Positions 34,186 through 48,400 of a stretch of 64,000 nucleotides of DNA are shown one piece after another. The notes under the pieces were generated by a model that made no database searches, was not told the DNA's origin, and saw only the letters and a program-made list of their open reading frames with translations. The stretch's first letter is position 1, and every line of letters begins with the position of its first letter. The DNA is from Emydura subglobosa (taxonomy: Eukaryota; Chordata; Testudines; Chelidae), in assembly GCA_007922225.1 (NCBI GenBank), contig ML679958.1, positions 54,950,838 to 55,014,837 of the forward strand. The letters are read 5' to 3'. Both the position numbers and the translations under genes were made by a program.

Positions 34186-35067
34186 GCATTTCCTGGGTTT
34201 TGACTGTATAGATGTTTTCTTAATGTTCAACAACAACAATTAGGATTGTATTTAGTTTTCCTTATTACTTTAAGAGGAAAAAATGCTGATTAGATTGATA
34301 TTCTTTGTTAATTTCACGCTGTATTCTACAATGTCATTGCAAAGCCTTACACAAATTTGAAGTCCACGAGGAACCAAAACCACACCTAACAACTGCCAGT
34401 AGTTCTCCTGTGATCTTCCAAAGACCTATACATCTCTAATTTTACTTATAGGAGTAGTTCAATTGACTTCAAGGGATTACTCAGACGCAAAAAAATTAAA
34501 CATGTGGTTAAACTTCGAAAGATAGAGACCTACGCTGTATTATTGTATTCCACAATCACCAAAATTTCATTCTTCACATCCACAAGAACATTTAAAAAAT
34601 AGTTTATGGCCATTTGTTTTGCCTTTTTTCCCCCCTTTTCCATTCACCCTCAAGCAGATGGAGCTACGATAATTTACAGCAGTTGAAGATCTGTCCCCTG
34701 GAGACTAGTTCTTAGCAAGCCCCAGAAAAATGTAAGCTTGTAACATTCATCCATTTTTTGGTGTGTGTGTGGAAAACTATTAATAATATTAAGTACTTTT
34801 TACAGGAAATATATATTAGTGTTATTGTTGCATTACTTGTAATTCAGTGAATAGATTTTGCTTCAGCTTTGTAAAATAGAAAATATGACATATTCAGTGA
34901 CAAGAGAGAGTATTGTTGAAAATTATGAGTATGTAAAAACCAGAAAATTGTAACTGAAGTTTCAATATAACTTTAACTATAGCATTTTCTACCCAGTGAA
35001 TACTATAAAATGTGAAAGATAAGTGTCAGAAACTAACAGGCTTAGGTTTTGTGCACAAGCTTTTAAC

Positions 35068-35102
35068 GTGCGCACGCACGCGCGCACGCACGCACACACA
35101 CA
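35068..35102 (+). repeat. Alternating purine-pyrimidine (GCAC/GC)n tract, Z-DNA-prone
   Basis: Strict purine-pyrimidine alternation runs over about 35 bp with many CG steps, ending in (CA)n. Such tracts can adopt left-handed DNA. The local density of CpG is striking in an otherwise CpG-poor region. Confidence 0.85.
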
Positions 35103-38100
35103 AAATCTATCCTGGCCAGCCACTCAGCTTCCGCAGGTAACCCCATGCTTAGAGGGTCTCATCCCAAAAGTAATTCAACACTTCTAATTATAACCTGGCT
35201 CATTCAAAAGGACTTGGCAAAATCAATATGTTTCCATGGCACCAAGCATATCCCCTCTGGATGCCGACTTCCATTTTTTTCTCATTTTTTATTTAAAAAC
35301 TGAAAAGAGTTGAGATTTGAAAGCTAAACAAGAAGTGTCTGGGTACCCAGTATAGCTCCAGGCCTAACTTTTTTTTGTTCTTTAGTTTATATAAAGCTTT
35401 GAAGAATAGGTTTTCTTAGCTGGGGTACCCTAATAGTCAACACAATTGAACATGATCAAAGGCTTGTGAGATTATATTTCAACTCTACAAGCAGCAAGAA
35501 AAGCTGTATGGATTATAATGGCATTGTGTACATTTGTAGTCACCAGCATAGGAACAGAGAATCCCCCTTGTCAAATGCCTGACTTTCTTAGTCTTTCAGA
35601 TATAACCTTTGAACACCGAGACTTTGCATTAAAAGAGCAAGCCAGCCTTACTCCCACTATGATTGCAGTCATTTTCAAATGATATGTAAATGGGATGCAT
35701 AATGCTTTCCCCTATATTCACTTTATAATATTGATAAATTGCCATGAACTCATAAATGACGTTGGGTGTAGGTGTCATGCTGTCTTTTGAGCTTGGTTAC
35801 TATCTTCCTAACATGTTATAATGAAAATATATTCTGCAGCACTCCTATGCTGTGAAAGGTATAAAGTACCTCCTTTCTGGCTTCATTTTAGAACTGATTG
35901 GAGATTAACAAGGCATACACCCTGCTAACTGGTAACCAACACCATCATATATATTCTAAATCAAAATGCAACAGAAATATTTGGAGTGATTAAACAAGAG
36001 AATATTGTTAACCCACAATTCTCTTTTGGCTTTAGCTATTAAGTTAAAAATGACAGATGAGACATTCAGCAAGTTAATGTGTGATAACAAAAATAAAAGG
36101 ATGACATATCAGAAGAAAATCTCCCTCTTTGATGCTTATGCACTAATTGTACTTCAATTCCAAAATAACTAAATGAATACCCGTGTAGCAGAACCATTGT
36201 GTCAGAGAGTTTTTCATGTAAAAGTCGGTTGAAGAGAGTATTTGGGTTCCAAGTCTCTTTCAGGGAGGTCCTTTTTAAGAGTCAGACCAAAGCATAATTT
36301 GGATAAGAAGTTTGGCTTCAGAAGAGGTTAGTGTTGTGTATGGGCATTGTGTAAGGTTCCTGGAAAATAGGATTCCACAAGCTAGCTGGTCACAAATCCC
36401 CTGCTATCTACCTTCCTTTCAGCAGGTAGGATAAGTGCTCCTCGACTACAGAGATGGGTGCAACAGAAAACCCTTAGATAGACAGATAAAAGTGTGTCCT
36501 ATTGTTTTGTGCTGATATACATGTTTTCTGTGTGATCTCATCTGCCTACTTACCTTTTTCTCCTTTCTTCTGCCTTAACTTCCCATCTTCTACAACAGAA
36601 TGATAGGGGCACTAGCCAATTCAGGAAAAGTTTGAGACCAGCTGCAGATGAGGGTGGGGAGGAAGAATAACTTTAAATAACTGGCTAGCTTCCCTTTTCA
36701 CTAAAGACACCTGCCTGCAGCTATAAATGTGGATTGCAATAGCAGGTTGCACTGCTCCAGGTGTGCTGTAGATCAGCTTATTAGGACTCTGAGCTAGAGG
36801 AAGGGTGGACTTTGACTATTTTAATTGGATTGATTTGTTTCCCTGGAGAATCCAGCTCTTGATTTTACATATAAAACAGACCAGAGTTTGCACCTACTTT
36901 GGTTAATATTTTAATGTCTGTAAAATTGTGATTGGCTAAACTGGTATTGCTCATGATTGGGACTTAATATATATTATTAATACAAGTGAGGGTAATCTTT
37001 TAAAACAAAAAAGCTGGAGTAACTCCAGGTATAAAAATGTTGAGCAGCACTCTTTTCATTAGTTCAGGGTTATGTCAGAAGTATCTAGGAAAGGATATGG
37101 TACTCATCCTGTAAATGCTTATGCACATGAGTAGGTCTGCTGAGTTCAATGGCATTACTGTTGTATACATTGTATACATTCATAACTATTTGTAGGTTAG
37201 AGGCTTAAATGAATGCAAATTGGGAGCGTGTTTGTGCTAAATGAAAGCTCAGTTAGAAAGCAGGGAACCAAACGGATGTCTGCCAGCAATTTTAAATGTA
37301 CAAAAGTTCTGTTTTCTTGTAATTTATAGACCTGAAATGGATGGGAAAAGCTAAGCCACAGTTGCTGATATTTCTGCATGACTGTTCAGCCTGCAATAAA
37401 AAGCTATTTATTTTGAACCTGAAAATCTATGAGTTCAAATGAAGATCACTATAAAAGAGGTGACCCACAAGACACTAAAATTGCCTCTTCTCTATTCTAT
37501 TAGCTGCTGAAGGCTTCCATCTTTGTAAGTTTCTGGAGTGACAGTGAGCTACAGTAAAATGGGAGTAAAACTGACCTTCCTTTAGGCACATGCCATACTT
37601 TTTTATTGTCCTATTGCATCAACACTCTGTTGCAAAATAAGCATTGAAAACCTTAAATCATGTGGCTCTAGGGGCTCCTAGAGATACTGGGGTCTTATCA
37701 GCACCCACATCCAAAATCTAAATAAGAGAGGAGCAAAGAATTCACTGTATAACATGATGAATTTAACCTGTTTGTTTGTTTTTGTTTTCAGAATGTCTGT
37801 GAACAGATTGTGATTTCTTTTAATTTATTATTTGAATTTACACTATACAGTTTTGTCAAGGTTGTTGTTGTTTTGATTTAATCCATACTTCGATTGTGAA
37901 TACTTAAATGTCAAATTTGAACACCTGTCATTTGAAACGTAAGCCATTTTGGTTAAATTGTGATTGTTCCCACATTCTCTATAATTTCTGTTTCCTGATT
38001 AGATACATTTCATTGTTTTGATCTGGAAAAGGGTGGCTTGAGCCAGTCACTGGGGCCCTAGTTTTGCCAGGGAGTTGTGGCAAGCTGGGAGAAATGTCAG

Positions 38101-39724
38101 ATAAGCAACAGCAGAGGACATCAGAAAATTGTAAACCTTTTCCCTTCTAATGTGGCATAAGCATGCGGAAGTGAATTCATTCTTAAATTAGAACAAATGT
38201 GCAAAATCTGTTCATACTATTCACCTACCTCAATAAATAACCTGTTGTTGGGCTCCATTCACTACAGAGGCTATCATCACACTCTGTGAAAACTCATTTG
38301 CTGAGCGAATGTACTAACTGTGGCACAGCAAGTGCAATGACACTATTCCCCTGGGTATTACTGAGCATGAGCATTTGCAAGATCAAGATGAAAGGCTGCC
38401 ATGTTACCAGTATTTCAAGGGTCACATTTCAACCACGTGTGTTAGCAGTGCTGATGTTCTCCAGAGATCTTGCTAAGGTCCTCTGGGAAAGAATAGTAGG
38501 AAGAAATAGATTGTATTTTGAATAGAAGTAAGTTTGAGTCCTAAACAAGAAGAACAAAGCACAAAAAAGTTTCTTTTGTATTTTCATTTATTTCCCCTCC
38601 CTCCTCAATTCACCTTTAAGCTCAGTTACCACTTTAACTCAGCTATCAAAGTCTATCTCTGAACCACCTCTAATTCCGTTTTGACTGAGTTCTTGTATTA
38701 AAGGTAGTTGCTACACTTACTCTGTGAGAAATGAATTGCTCTACCAAGCTTCCAAGTAAAGAACTTGTTCATCCATTTCAGAAAGGAGATCTGAACCAGG
38801 TGGAATTATCTATAGAACAGAAATCCTTTTGCACGTTAATACTTTTTAAGTGAATGTAGGAAATTGTACATAATAACATGGGAAAACAGAAAGATCCTAT
38901 AATACACTATAATTCAGCAGAAACTACAATTCCTTCGTAAGAGACTTATGCAAGTGACATGGAGACAAGGTGGTTTCCTAAGGGACTTTTCAAGAGCTGA
39001 TGTTAAAATAACCACCTCCATATGGATAGAAAGGCAAGAGAGGGGCAAATGAACAAGAGTATAGAGTCAATTACAATTTGTAAGGAAATATAAAGCTAAA
39101 TATCAATATAAATGTTATATTAAAAATACCAATTTGATGAAACTTACAAGGGGCCTAAATAATGATCACGGAATGGGTAAAACCTGTTATATATGAAGAA
39201 ATACCTTTTTAAAAAGGTTAAAGAATATGAATGTTCCCCAAAATTAAATATAATGGGGGGAAAAACCCTGAAAATGTATAGATTGTTTAAGAGAAAATTT
39301 TGGGTGGGAAGAGGCTGGAGAAAGGTGACAAGTAACTGTAGCTGGAGGTTGTAGCTACCATGAAAGAATAGAAGTCATTTGGGGAGGTACAAAGGGTATA
39401 ACTACTGTGCTTCACATTAATAAATCCACATTTACTGCACAAAGTTTTAAATTTATTGTGCTATTTGAAATATTGCCTATATTTGAAAAGGAAGTGTCAT
39501 GATAAAACTTTACTATTGTATAGTCAAAAATGTTTCTCTTCCCACTACTACTCTTGTAGGAGTCATGATTGCTTTAAACATAGGGACATTTAGACAAAAT
39601 ATCAGCAATACATGTCTTCCATTTGGTGAAATCTATTAGGTAGTGGGTAGTATCCCAAGAGGGAAATGGGAAGCCCATTTGCTTTGGACATTAAAAAATT
39701 ACACTGGTAAAACATCAGAAAATG

Positions 39725-39807
39725 TACTTCAGGGTACAATCCTGCAGCAGGGAGATGGACTGCTTGACTGAATAGGTCTTTATGATCTCTAACTTCTATG
39801 GTTCTAG
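39725..39807 (+). mobile_element. CR1 LINE 3'-end fragment (sense)
   Basis: The blocks GCAGGGAGATGGACTGCTTG, then AGGTCTTTATGATCTCTAAC and TTCTATGGTTCTA match the last 80 bases of a CR1, including its TTCTATG-type terminal repeats. Confidence 0.7.
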
Positions 39808-39809
39808 GA

Positions 39810-42480
39810 AAATAGCTGAGAAGCTAATGCTATTTAGTGGAAGTTTTACATTAATAATGGATCTGACTTGGGGTTCAAATGGATATTTCTGGACTCAGAG
39901 TTGTTTGGAAGCACGTATATAAATTGTCAAGCATTTATCTGCTCTTACTCCTAAATGGTGAGTGCCACTATCACATACAGTGTGTTGGTGGAAAACATTG
40001 ATTCTGGAAATGACATTTCAGTTGCTGTACAATTGATTTCCAAGCACCTGCAGGTACCTGGTAACCTTACTGCACATGACCAGCTAGAAATAGTCCAACA
40101 GCACAGAAAAGAGATTGTACTTTTGCTGTTTTATGCCATATTCACATGACCAATATTACAGCACACTTCCATTATAAACACCTGTTTTCAAATACATGTA
40201 ACTTTCTGCAGAATTCTTCCTTTTGGATATAAAGTTCAAGGCTAGGTTCAGCCTGCAGGTACTTTATTGTGAAGACATAAGAGAAATATCCACTTAGTTG
40301 TGGGCTCCCTTGTGTGACAATGGTAAAAAAAAAAAGTTTTTAGTTCATCATTGGTATTGCTTCACTGGCTCTAAAGGAATTGCATAAAAGATCCATTTTT
40401 CCTTCAGTGTAATTTAGGAAAAGCTGTTTTTAAAAGATATTTTCTTGGTGGCTTGTCCTCACTGAAGACTAATCTCCAGGTTGGATTAAAATATAAATAA
40501 AAAGTTATTTGAGTAATTGAGTTACAACTCATTACAAAAGCAGGGTTTTGCACATACACTAGCAATTTCCACTAAATTTAGCATTAGAATGCAATGGAAG
40601 CCTTGGCTGCACATCTTCTCCCAGCTTCTTCCTCATGCATCTCCAATGTAGCATCACTAACACAGCTTCTGCAGATGGTAGCTGCTCTGACTCCTTCTAA
40701 AGGGTGTGGAGGGGATACAGCAGAAATATGAAACAGTCTAGGGCTTATGTATTTAAAGTAGTGCCCTGCATTGGGTGAAGTAAGTATGGCCTTGCTGCAC
40801 CAGAAGTTGCAGGTGCTGCTGACTCCTCTTGGATTCCGATTGGTGCACCCATGCAACAGCAACAGCTCAGCTATCCTGCAAAGCTGTGGAGACAGAGAAT
40901 AGCATGATCTACACCATGAATTCTTGGTACCACTCAAGACCCATGAGTATGTGAACAAAACTAGCATCTGAACTGCATTGAGATGAGAATCAGGTCTCTT
41001 CCTTCGATGCAGTGGGAAAAAGAAAAATCTCCCTCTCTTTGGGGAAAGGAAATGAAGAGATCATGCTGGTCCGTCTTTCTTACCCAGTCCACATGAGGTG
41101 GTAGGGAGACTATTCCAAGTTTTTAAACACAGGACTCATCCAACCACTAAGTCATCAATTCCATCCCACTTACCATTGTCTTTTGGAGGGCCAGTTGCAA
41201 AACATGTTCTCCATCTATAATTCTAAGGAGTACAATATTACCTCCCCCCCAAAAAAGTTGAAATACTGTGGGATATATTATATGAATGTAATAATTGTTA
41301 TAATCTATTCAGATGTGATATTGGGGCTCTTCCTATAAATTACAACTCTTTCTGAAGAATAGTGTTCTCTCTTTAGCATGAGGAATCTGAAGCAATTGAT
41401 TATATTTTTATTCACATTAACGTTTTCCAGAAAATAAATGCATTTTAAAGCTCCACTCTCTCTACTCTTGTGCTACCAATACCACCACAAGGAGCCCATT
41501 TTCAGCAACACCATGTCAAGTCTAGTTAAAGTCTCTCATTTCACTTAGCTAAACATTTTATAGCGGTCATCAGTAAAACATTGAAGATTTTCATTTGAAG
41601 TTGCAAATACCAGCAAAAGCACTGTCTCTCTAATTACTGTCAAATAGTGAATGTCAACATTTTAATGTTGATCTTTGTAGCTTCTCCTCAGGGATAGCTC
41701 AGTTACTGTATCCTAATCTTTTGTTATAGACAGGGTCAGCTTGGTGGAAAAAAATGTTGTTAGTCTTGCTAGCTCTGTCCACAAAATAAGCTCTCTCTAT
41801 GAGTTGCAAAAAAATAGATGCTACTTGCAGTATATCATGCAGATACTCCAAATGTAATCCCTGAGGGGGCTTGAATGTGCCATTGGGTTGGGCTAGGCCT
41901 CTTGGTCTTGACTCCTTCCCATTTGAGGAAAAATGATCAGTGATAATCTCTCCAAAAGCCACCCATTTTAGCAACAAAATGAGATACCCACAGTAAATCT
42001 GTGATACTCCCTCTCCTTCCTTGTATGAAGAATAAAATACTTAACAACATTGACCTTTAAATTATCATCACTGCTTGAAAGTTAACATCTCAGGAGATGA
42101 ATGCAGCGGGTCACACCTCTCTGAGTATTTATTCCAGGCTCTCTGTAGATTCATCTTTGCTTCAGTTACACTCGTTTCACACTTTTTAGATTTTCTTCAC
42201 AATGTTAACAGCTAATGACCGACTTTTTCTTTTAAAATGAAAGATTAGATTCTGGAAAATAAGGTGAAAGCTTCAAAGGAGTGTTGGTATAGCATATGGG
42301 CATGCAGCAGCTCTTTCCAACCCCTTTCGATAAATGGCTGTTACATTTCCTTGTTGCTTTGTTACATATCTTCAAAATGTCTGTTTGTCAAATACGCCTC
42401 TCATTTACAGTTATGTAGTCCCACTGAAGTCTGGATTTATATCTTTTACAACCTGGCACAGTCCTCCTTTGGGACAGTCA
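39810..42480. other. No recognised gene; two unassigned open frames
   Basis: A minus-strand frame of 92 codons (41699-41977) and one of 127 codons (40584-40967) are open but show no domain that I recognise. The 92-codon frame has protein-like composition (PPQGLHLEYLHDILQ), so it could be decayed transposon coding. No neighbour supports a gene. Confidence 0.4.
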
Positions 42481-42484
42481 TGAA

Positions 42485-43380
42485 ACTACTGTAAGTGGAC
42501 CCAACTGCTGATACCACAAATTTCTCAAACCGCCTGGGTTTGGGTTTAGACTAGTCACTGTTCCTACCTCTGGGATGTAAGGCATATTCCCAGATTCAGA
42601 CCTCTCAATTGAACACTTCCTTGGGACATCAGACTTTGAAGTCTACTACCAGACTTTCAAACCAATGCATCAGATCTCCCATGCCCCCAGCTGCTTAAAC
42701 ATAGCCCCCCTGAATTCCACATGGCTGTAGCACTCTGGCTTCTAGTTGAACTCCTTGGGAGGCAACATGGGAAGAAAGCAAGGAACACAGACTTAGCAAA
42801 GGAATATCTTAACAACAGTCGCTTTACTCTTAAAAAGCTATAAAGAGTTAGAGATCTTTGAAAAATAACAGAAGTCCTGAAATGCACTCTTCCCATGTCT
42901 GACCTTGCCCCATCATGGTAAGCAGAGTTATTTCTGTCCTCTCTCTTTCCTCTCATCATCATGTATATAGTGATGGACAGACCACCTCCACAGAGGAGCA
43001 CCCCTTCTTAAATATTGCCTATGTCCTTTTCTGCCACGTGTCCAGGCTGGGTAAGTGCCTGGAGTTTCTCAGTCAGATTTCTGTGTAGAAAGTCCATTGT
43101 TCCATGGACATGGGCTTGTAGCTGAGAGACAATCAGCCAATGGGCTTAGATTATTGTCTTGGTGACTTCACAGAGATTGTCCTTCAGTGAGATGTCAAGC
43201 AACTTTCTTGTGCAGGGTAACTGACTGGAATACAGCATAATAAACTTGCCTTGGGCAAGTTTAGACATGAATTCAGCTTGTAGCACAAGATAGATGTTCT
43301 AATCCAAACTGAAGGTTATTATACAAAATGGAGCTCACTCACAATTTGACCCAGATATAGCCCACTCTGTCACAATATCA
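42485..43380. other. Possible retroelement-derived tract
   Basis: Composition and texture (GC-richer, ending near CACTCTGTCACA) resemble LTR-type dispersed sequence in this genome, compare 56830-57815. I can identify neither LTR boundaries nor genes. This is a weak call. Confidence 0.25.
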
Positions 43381-43384
43381 GTGC

Positions 43385-44290
43385 AACAAACAGCAGAATC
43401 TGACCTCCTTTCCTTTTTTTTTTTTTTTGTTACATATTTTTTATTATTATTTAAAGGGATTCGAAATGCAGTACACATAAAAGGCATTGTGTAAAAGAAA
43501 ATTACTTATTCAGCACAGAAATGGTAATTCATAAGCATCTATTTTTCAGATAGACTTTCCATGGTTATCTCTTTCTATTCACAACACTGCCATTTTCTGT
43601 CCAAATAGATAACAGGTTATGCAAGAAAATAAATACCATAGTGTGCTCTGTGGTTGTGCCTTTTAATGTGAGACACAGTAGGCATTGTATGAGCCTACAT
43701 GCTACTTAAACAACGCGGGTCGCTAAATCCATTTGATATCAAACAGATCGCGCCTGGATGATTAATTACAGACCTCATAGAAAAGGTAAACAATCCATTC
43801 TGATTGCAGAGCAGCAAGAATACATCTCCTTAATCACAGTAGGATCACTACATCCTACTCTCCACAGGTGTGTAGGTTTATGTCACCAGCATCTGCTATG
43901 AATCAAATGAACTTGTTATTTTCATTCTACAATACCAAAGTGTGTTGATGAAAATAACCACACGGTATACAATTTTTGATTGCACAGAGAGAAAATGTGT
44001 TATTTTATGTGTAATTTGGACTGCAATGTTTCTTTTGGGTTGTGTCTCATTTGGCAGCATATCTTTCCCAGATATTACCATCAATATGCTATACATAAAA
44101 CCATATTCATCACTGGCATTTAAGCGTATTAACTAAACAGCAATTATACAGTCATTGAAGGATTATAGTAAAGCACATAAGTGAGTGTCACCGTGTTTTC
44201 TTCTTTGCCCTACATTGAGGTTTTGCTGCTAATAACAAGCCACAGAATAACCAAATTATGCATAAAAATACAAAGGCACTTGAAAGGTAA
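43385..44290. other. No recognised gene or repeat
   Basis: This is AT-rich DNA with a T run near 43415-43429. Short frames near 43896-44136 lie on both strands with no domain. Confidence 0.5.
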
Positions 44291-44295
44291 CATTC

Positions 44296-45411
44296 TGGAG
44301 CTGGATTCACAAAAGGATTAAGGGTCCTAACTGCCATTTTTTGCACCTAAATCCCAGAATCAGGCCCCACTGGGGTTCACAAAACCTCTACTCAGTCACT
44401 GCCAAGATTGCAGGTGTCTAAACTCACTCATTGCCTACATTTTTGCAATAAGAGCTCCCTCTGTTTCTGCCTATAGGCATGAGCACTGAAGCGCTACTCT
44501 AGGCCTCTGGACACCTAAGCCCCATAGCAATGCACATACTGGTTCCTCCAGCTAACTCTCTTATGGGGCCTGATCTGGTAAGTGTGCTTAGAACTCATCG
44601 ACTGGATCAGGCCCTTGAGTTCACACAAAATGGCCGGGGGGGTGGGGAGGACTTCCCTCATACCTTTTAGTCCAATGGATAGCATATTCATCTGGAATGT
44701 AGGAAACCCCCTGAAACTTCAAGTTCCTTTTCCAGCTGAGAAGGAGAAGATATTTGAACAGTGATCTGCTCCATCTCAGATGAGGGCCCCAACCAGTGGG
44801 CTAGTCTCATACAGAGCTCCCTCAGTCTCTCCTGCTGAAGATGTTGCACTCTGGATAAATACTGAAAGAGTCATTGAACCAGACAGAGAGAGTGAAAGAG
44901 AGAGAGAAAGCATAACCGTGATAACAATGCTATAGCCTGGTGGTTAAAGCATTCATGTGGGAGACCCAGATTCCAGTCCCTATGCTCCAAAACCACATCC
45001 TAACTCAGTACCCTAATCACTGAGCTAAAATTTAGGAGGGAATTCATCCCATCCATTGCTTCTAGCAAAACTTGCGTAGGTGCCTATTGCCAAGAGAGAG
45101 TGTGCATCTGAGAATCCTAAACTGAGGATGATTCCTCTCTTCATCCCGGATTTAGGAACCAAACTCCCTAGAGTTTAGGACCCACCCCTCACCTTTCCAC
45201 TCCCATTAGCTAGATTGGATGAGGAGCTGCCTAGCCTGCTGACTATTGTGAATCATAGTCTAAGGCATCTATCACCCTCCTGTCATTGTACAGGAATCCT
45301 AGGTGCCTAGCTCACACTTTGTGAATCATAATGATTTCCTAGGCATCCAAAAGGTAGGTGTGGTGATACTCAGCATCAGTGTGCCTAAATTCCTTTGTGA
45401 ATCTAGCCCTT
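44296..45411. mobile_element. TIR element with internal tRNA-like segments, copy 1 (about 1.1 kb)
   Basis: The left end GCTGGATTCACAAAAGGATT is inverted at the right end as TTCCTTTGTGAATCTAGCCC. Inside are tRNA-like segments, for example TAGCCTGGTGGTTAAAGCAT followed by a B-box-like CCAGATTCCAGTCCC (44933-44980), and TAGTCCAATGGATAGC with CTTCAAGTTCC (44669-44728). The body aligns with copy 2 at 49299-50710 over several blocks, such as CTCTCCTGCTGAAG and GTCATTGAACCAG. No transposase is present. A clean target duplication is not visible. Confidence 0.75.
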
Positions 45412-45414
45412 GGA

Positions 45415-48400
45415 GCACAACCATTGCTAGTTAGTCTATTGTTAAATGATGTCATTTGACATTTAAATTTGAAACTTGTGTTCAATTCAAAATACATAGG
45501 ATGTAGTACTACAAAGTACTATTTATTCATTCAGAGCTTGGAAGCTATATGACAATGTGAAGTTGATGATTATTTAAGGGCTAATCCAGCTCCCATGGAA
45601 ATCAATGGAATAGATCCCATTATCTTCTGTGGCCCTCAGATTCCTTACAGAAACCACACAGCTCTAGTAGTATTCTCAACCCAATCACTTTGGTAACACC
45701 TCCTGTATGGATAATTGCCTCATCTTCAAGATGAATTTTCTCTCTGTCTCTTTTATAAAGAGAAAATCATGTGTTTGGCTACTACAGTGCTGATCATGGT
45801 CTAAAACTCTGGATAGATAGACAAAAAGCCTTACAATTTACAATACATTTTGCTTCCATAATATAATGGTATTTATTAGTGTTGCAGAAGGGAAAAAAAC
45901 TAGATTTAATGTGAAAGTTTTCATCATTTTATTCTGGCTCCATTTCACTTGACTTGAATGCTTATCCACAACTGAATTTATCCTAAAGATTGTTGTTCAA
46001 AATATTCTGTTAAATATTTGCACAATGATAGTTTAATGACATTATTAATATACAGGAGAAAGCAAAAGCAAGTATCATGTAAGGAGTGAGTCTACCTTTT
46101 GTATTTACAATACAGAGCAAGTGAACAGTTGGTCTTTCCCCCCCATATTACAATCAGCATGCCAAGCAATCATGACCATATCGACATTTTTGGTGCATTT
46201 GTTGTGTTTTTGGAAAACTTTTAGGAAAGTCTAAAATGTGTCCATACAATTTTGCAATGATGAATAACAGGAAATAAATACTAATCCCCATAAGCAATCA
46301 ACCTATGTCCTGAATTGATAAGGATTGATAGTCCTTGTAATATCTTGACTTGGTTTCTGTTCCAAAGCTCACTGAAGTGTGTGGGAATCTTTCCATTTAC
46401 TTTAATCAGCTCTGGATCAGACTCTTAGCCACTATAGCTAATCACATTCTGCACTTTATTGCCTAAGGCTCTGATCCTCCATACATAAGTGTGAGTGGAC
46501 TCTTGCAGCTCTGCAGAACTCCACTCAATACGTCTCTGCAAAGATGGTTGGGTATGTCTCTGAAGAATGTCTTGCAATATCAGAGCCTAAGTTTCCAGAA
46601 ACTAGCTCTTCCTTGTCTTACCTGTCATAAATTAGTACTGCTATAATTTTGATACATTGTCTTGTATGATTTTAATTATTGCTATTATTCGTTTAAAGAA
46701 AAAGATTTTTCATAGATCAGATCTCTGCTTAAACTGCTTGTCTCTTCAAAATTAACATTAGGGAAGTAAGAGGTCTTGATAACATATCTATCATCCAACA
46801 TGAAAGTGAGTTGTACTTGACTTGTAGGAAGATAATTTCAGGTGTTTATTAGTTGTGTTTTTTAAGTACCAAAGTAAATGCTAAAGCCACCTTTTTTAAA
46901 TTGAGCAACCTATATTCAGTTAGGTTAACTGGTTACTATTCTGCAATTTCAACTCATGTTTCAATTATTTGTTGTTTTGTTCTGTTTCAAGTGAGAAAGC
47001 AAGATGTCTAGTTCTATTTTAAAATTAATCATTTGTGCCAGTTTTACTTTTTCTGCTTCATGGGTTCCTAATGAATGGTTTTATTGGAGAGTATATGCTG
47101 TATTTATAATATAATTGTTTTCAAATTGTAAGATTCAATATTCAAAACCTGAATTATGAGTCACCAGCAGTTATCTAGTCTCTCCAAAGAGTTCAGTCTG
47201 TTTATTTATAAAAAGTAGATTAATCTAAACATCTTTACAAGATGGGTCCCTCTGTCCCCTGTTGTGTCATCACTTCTGAAATACAGAAAGGCAAACCCTA
47301 TAGCCCATGTATTAAAACACGGGAAACAAAGAGAAACAAGGTTTGCCACGTAATTTACCCAGCATACTTATGTTATACTCAGTGACTTGGAAGCTATGTG
47401 AGTTGGGAGGACTTAAAGTCTTGTCACTTAAAACAATGACAAACTACTAAAACATCAAAGCCCTTTTACTAAATGGATTTTTTTTTCTAACATGGGAATA
47501 GGCTGAGCATTTGCCAGTTAAAAAACTGTGCCAACAGTACCAGTGCATCTGTGGTTTTTGTAATCCTTTAGTGGCACTCTCATCCAACCTCCTTATGATA
47601 AACAGAGTTGTGTCCACATGACACATTTTTCTCCACCATGTGTCAACCATAATTGTGAATCTACAACTGCCCAACTATGCATCAGTGAACTCTGTGAAAC
47701 CATTAATTTACTACAATTCGAGATTACAGGTTGTACTAGAGATAGAGCCTTAAGCTAGGAGAAAAACAGCTTGGTCTATGACCTCTTGACCTGCACCTCT
47801 TCTTAACTGCCTTGGTTATTCGCCTATCCCTCTATTTTTGAAGTATCTACACTGATAAAAACAGTTTGTTGCAGGCCATTTTATATCACGACTGCAGTTT
47901 CTTTTTAAAGAACTGATGGCCTTATTTTAATTCTTTATAGGAGAGTGCTAGCTCTCTTTCTCTCACACTCTTATTTTACTACTGGTAACATAACAAAATC
48001 AAATCTTAATTGTAAGTACTTACCATGCACAAAGCAGATCAATCTGTTCCATTAAATGCGTCACATGAGACAAGCAGTCAAGTCTAATTGATTTCAAAGT
48101 CATGTGGCCCAACTACCATTATAGTATTTTCCCTAAGATGGCCTCAATCAATGTGCCTAGCACTTAAAAAAAATTACACCAATCTAGCTACATTTCTTGA
48201 CACCATTTTATTCATACATATTAGAAACAATCTGGTAGTAGAAAAGTATCGTCTGTAAGATCTGGAATAGCAAAGCATATGAGTAACCAAGTGTTGATTC
48301 TTGCTTGACTCAAATGGTATTTCTGCTGCTTATTTCTTGAATTTTCCTACCCTGGGCTCAGCAGCTCAGTCAATCAGTCTTACAAGCAGTTCTAATAGTT

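Larger units (their letters stand above)
33201..39720. other. Long AT-rich interval without recognised genes
   Basis: Minor items only: fragments resembling palindromic repeats with CAATGGGAC- or TTGACTTCAAGGG-type cores near 33790-33880, 34440-34520 and 37085-37160, a T-homopolymer, a (TG)n near 34757-34770, and an alternating purine-pyrimidine run (listed separately). I see no exon with a known domain. Confidence 0.5.

Noticed and set aside
33914..34189. Minus-strand frame starting with a lysine run
   Set aside because: The lysines come from the 31-base poly(T) run. The rest has no recognisable domain.
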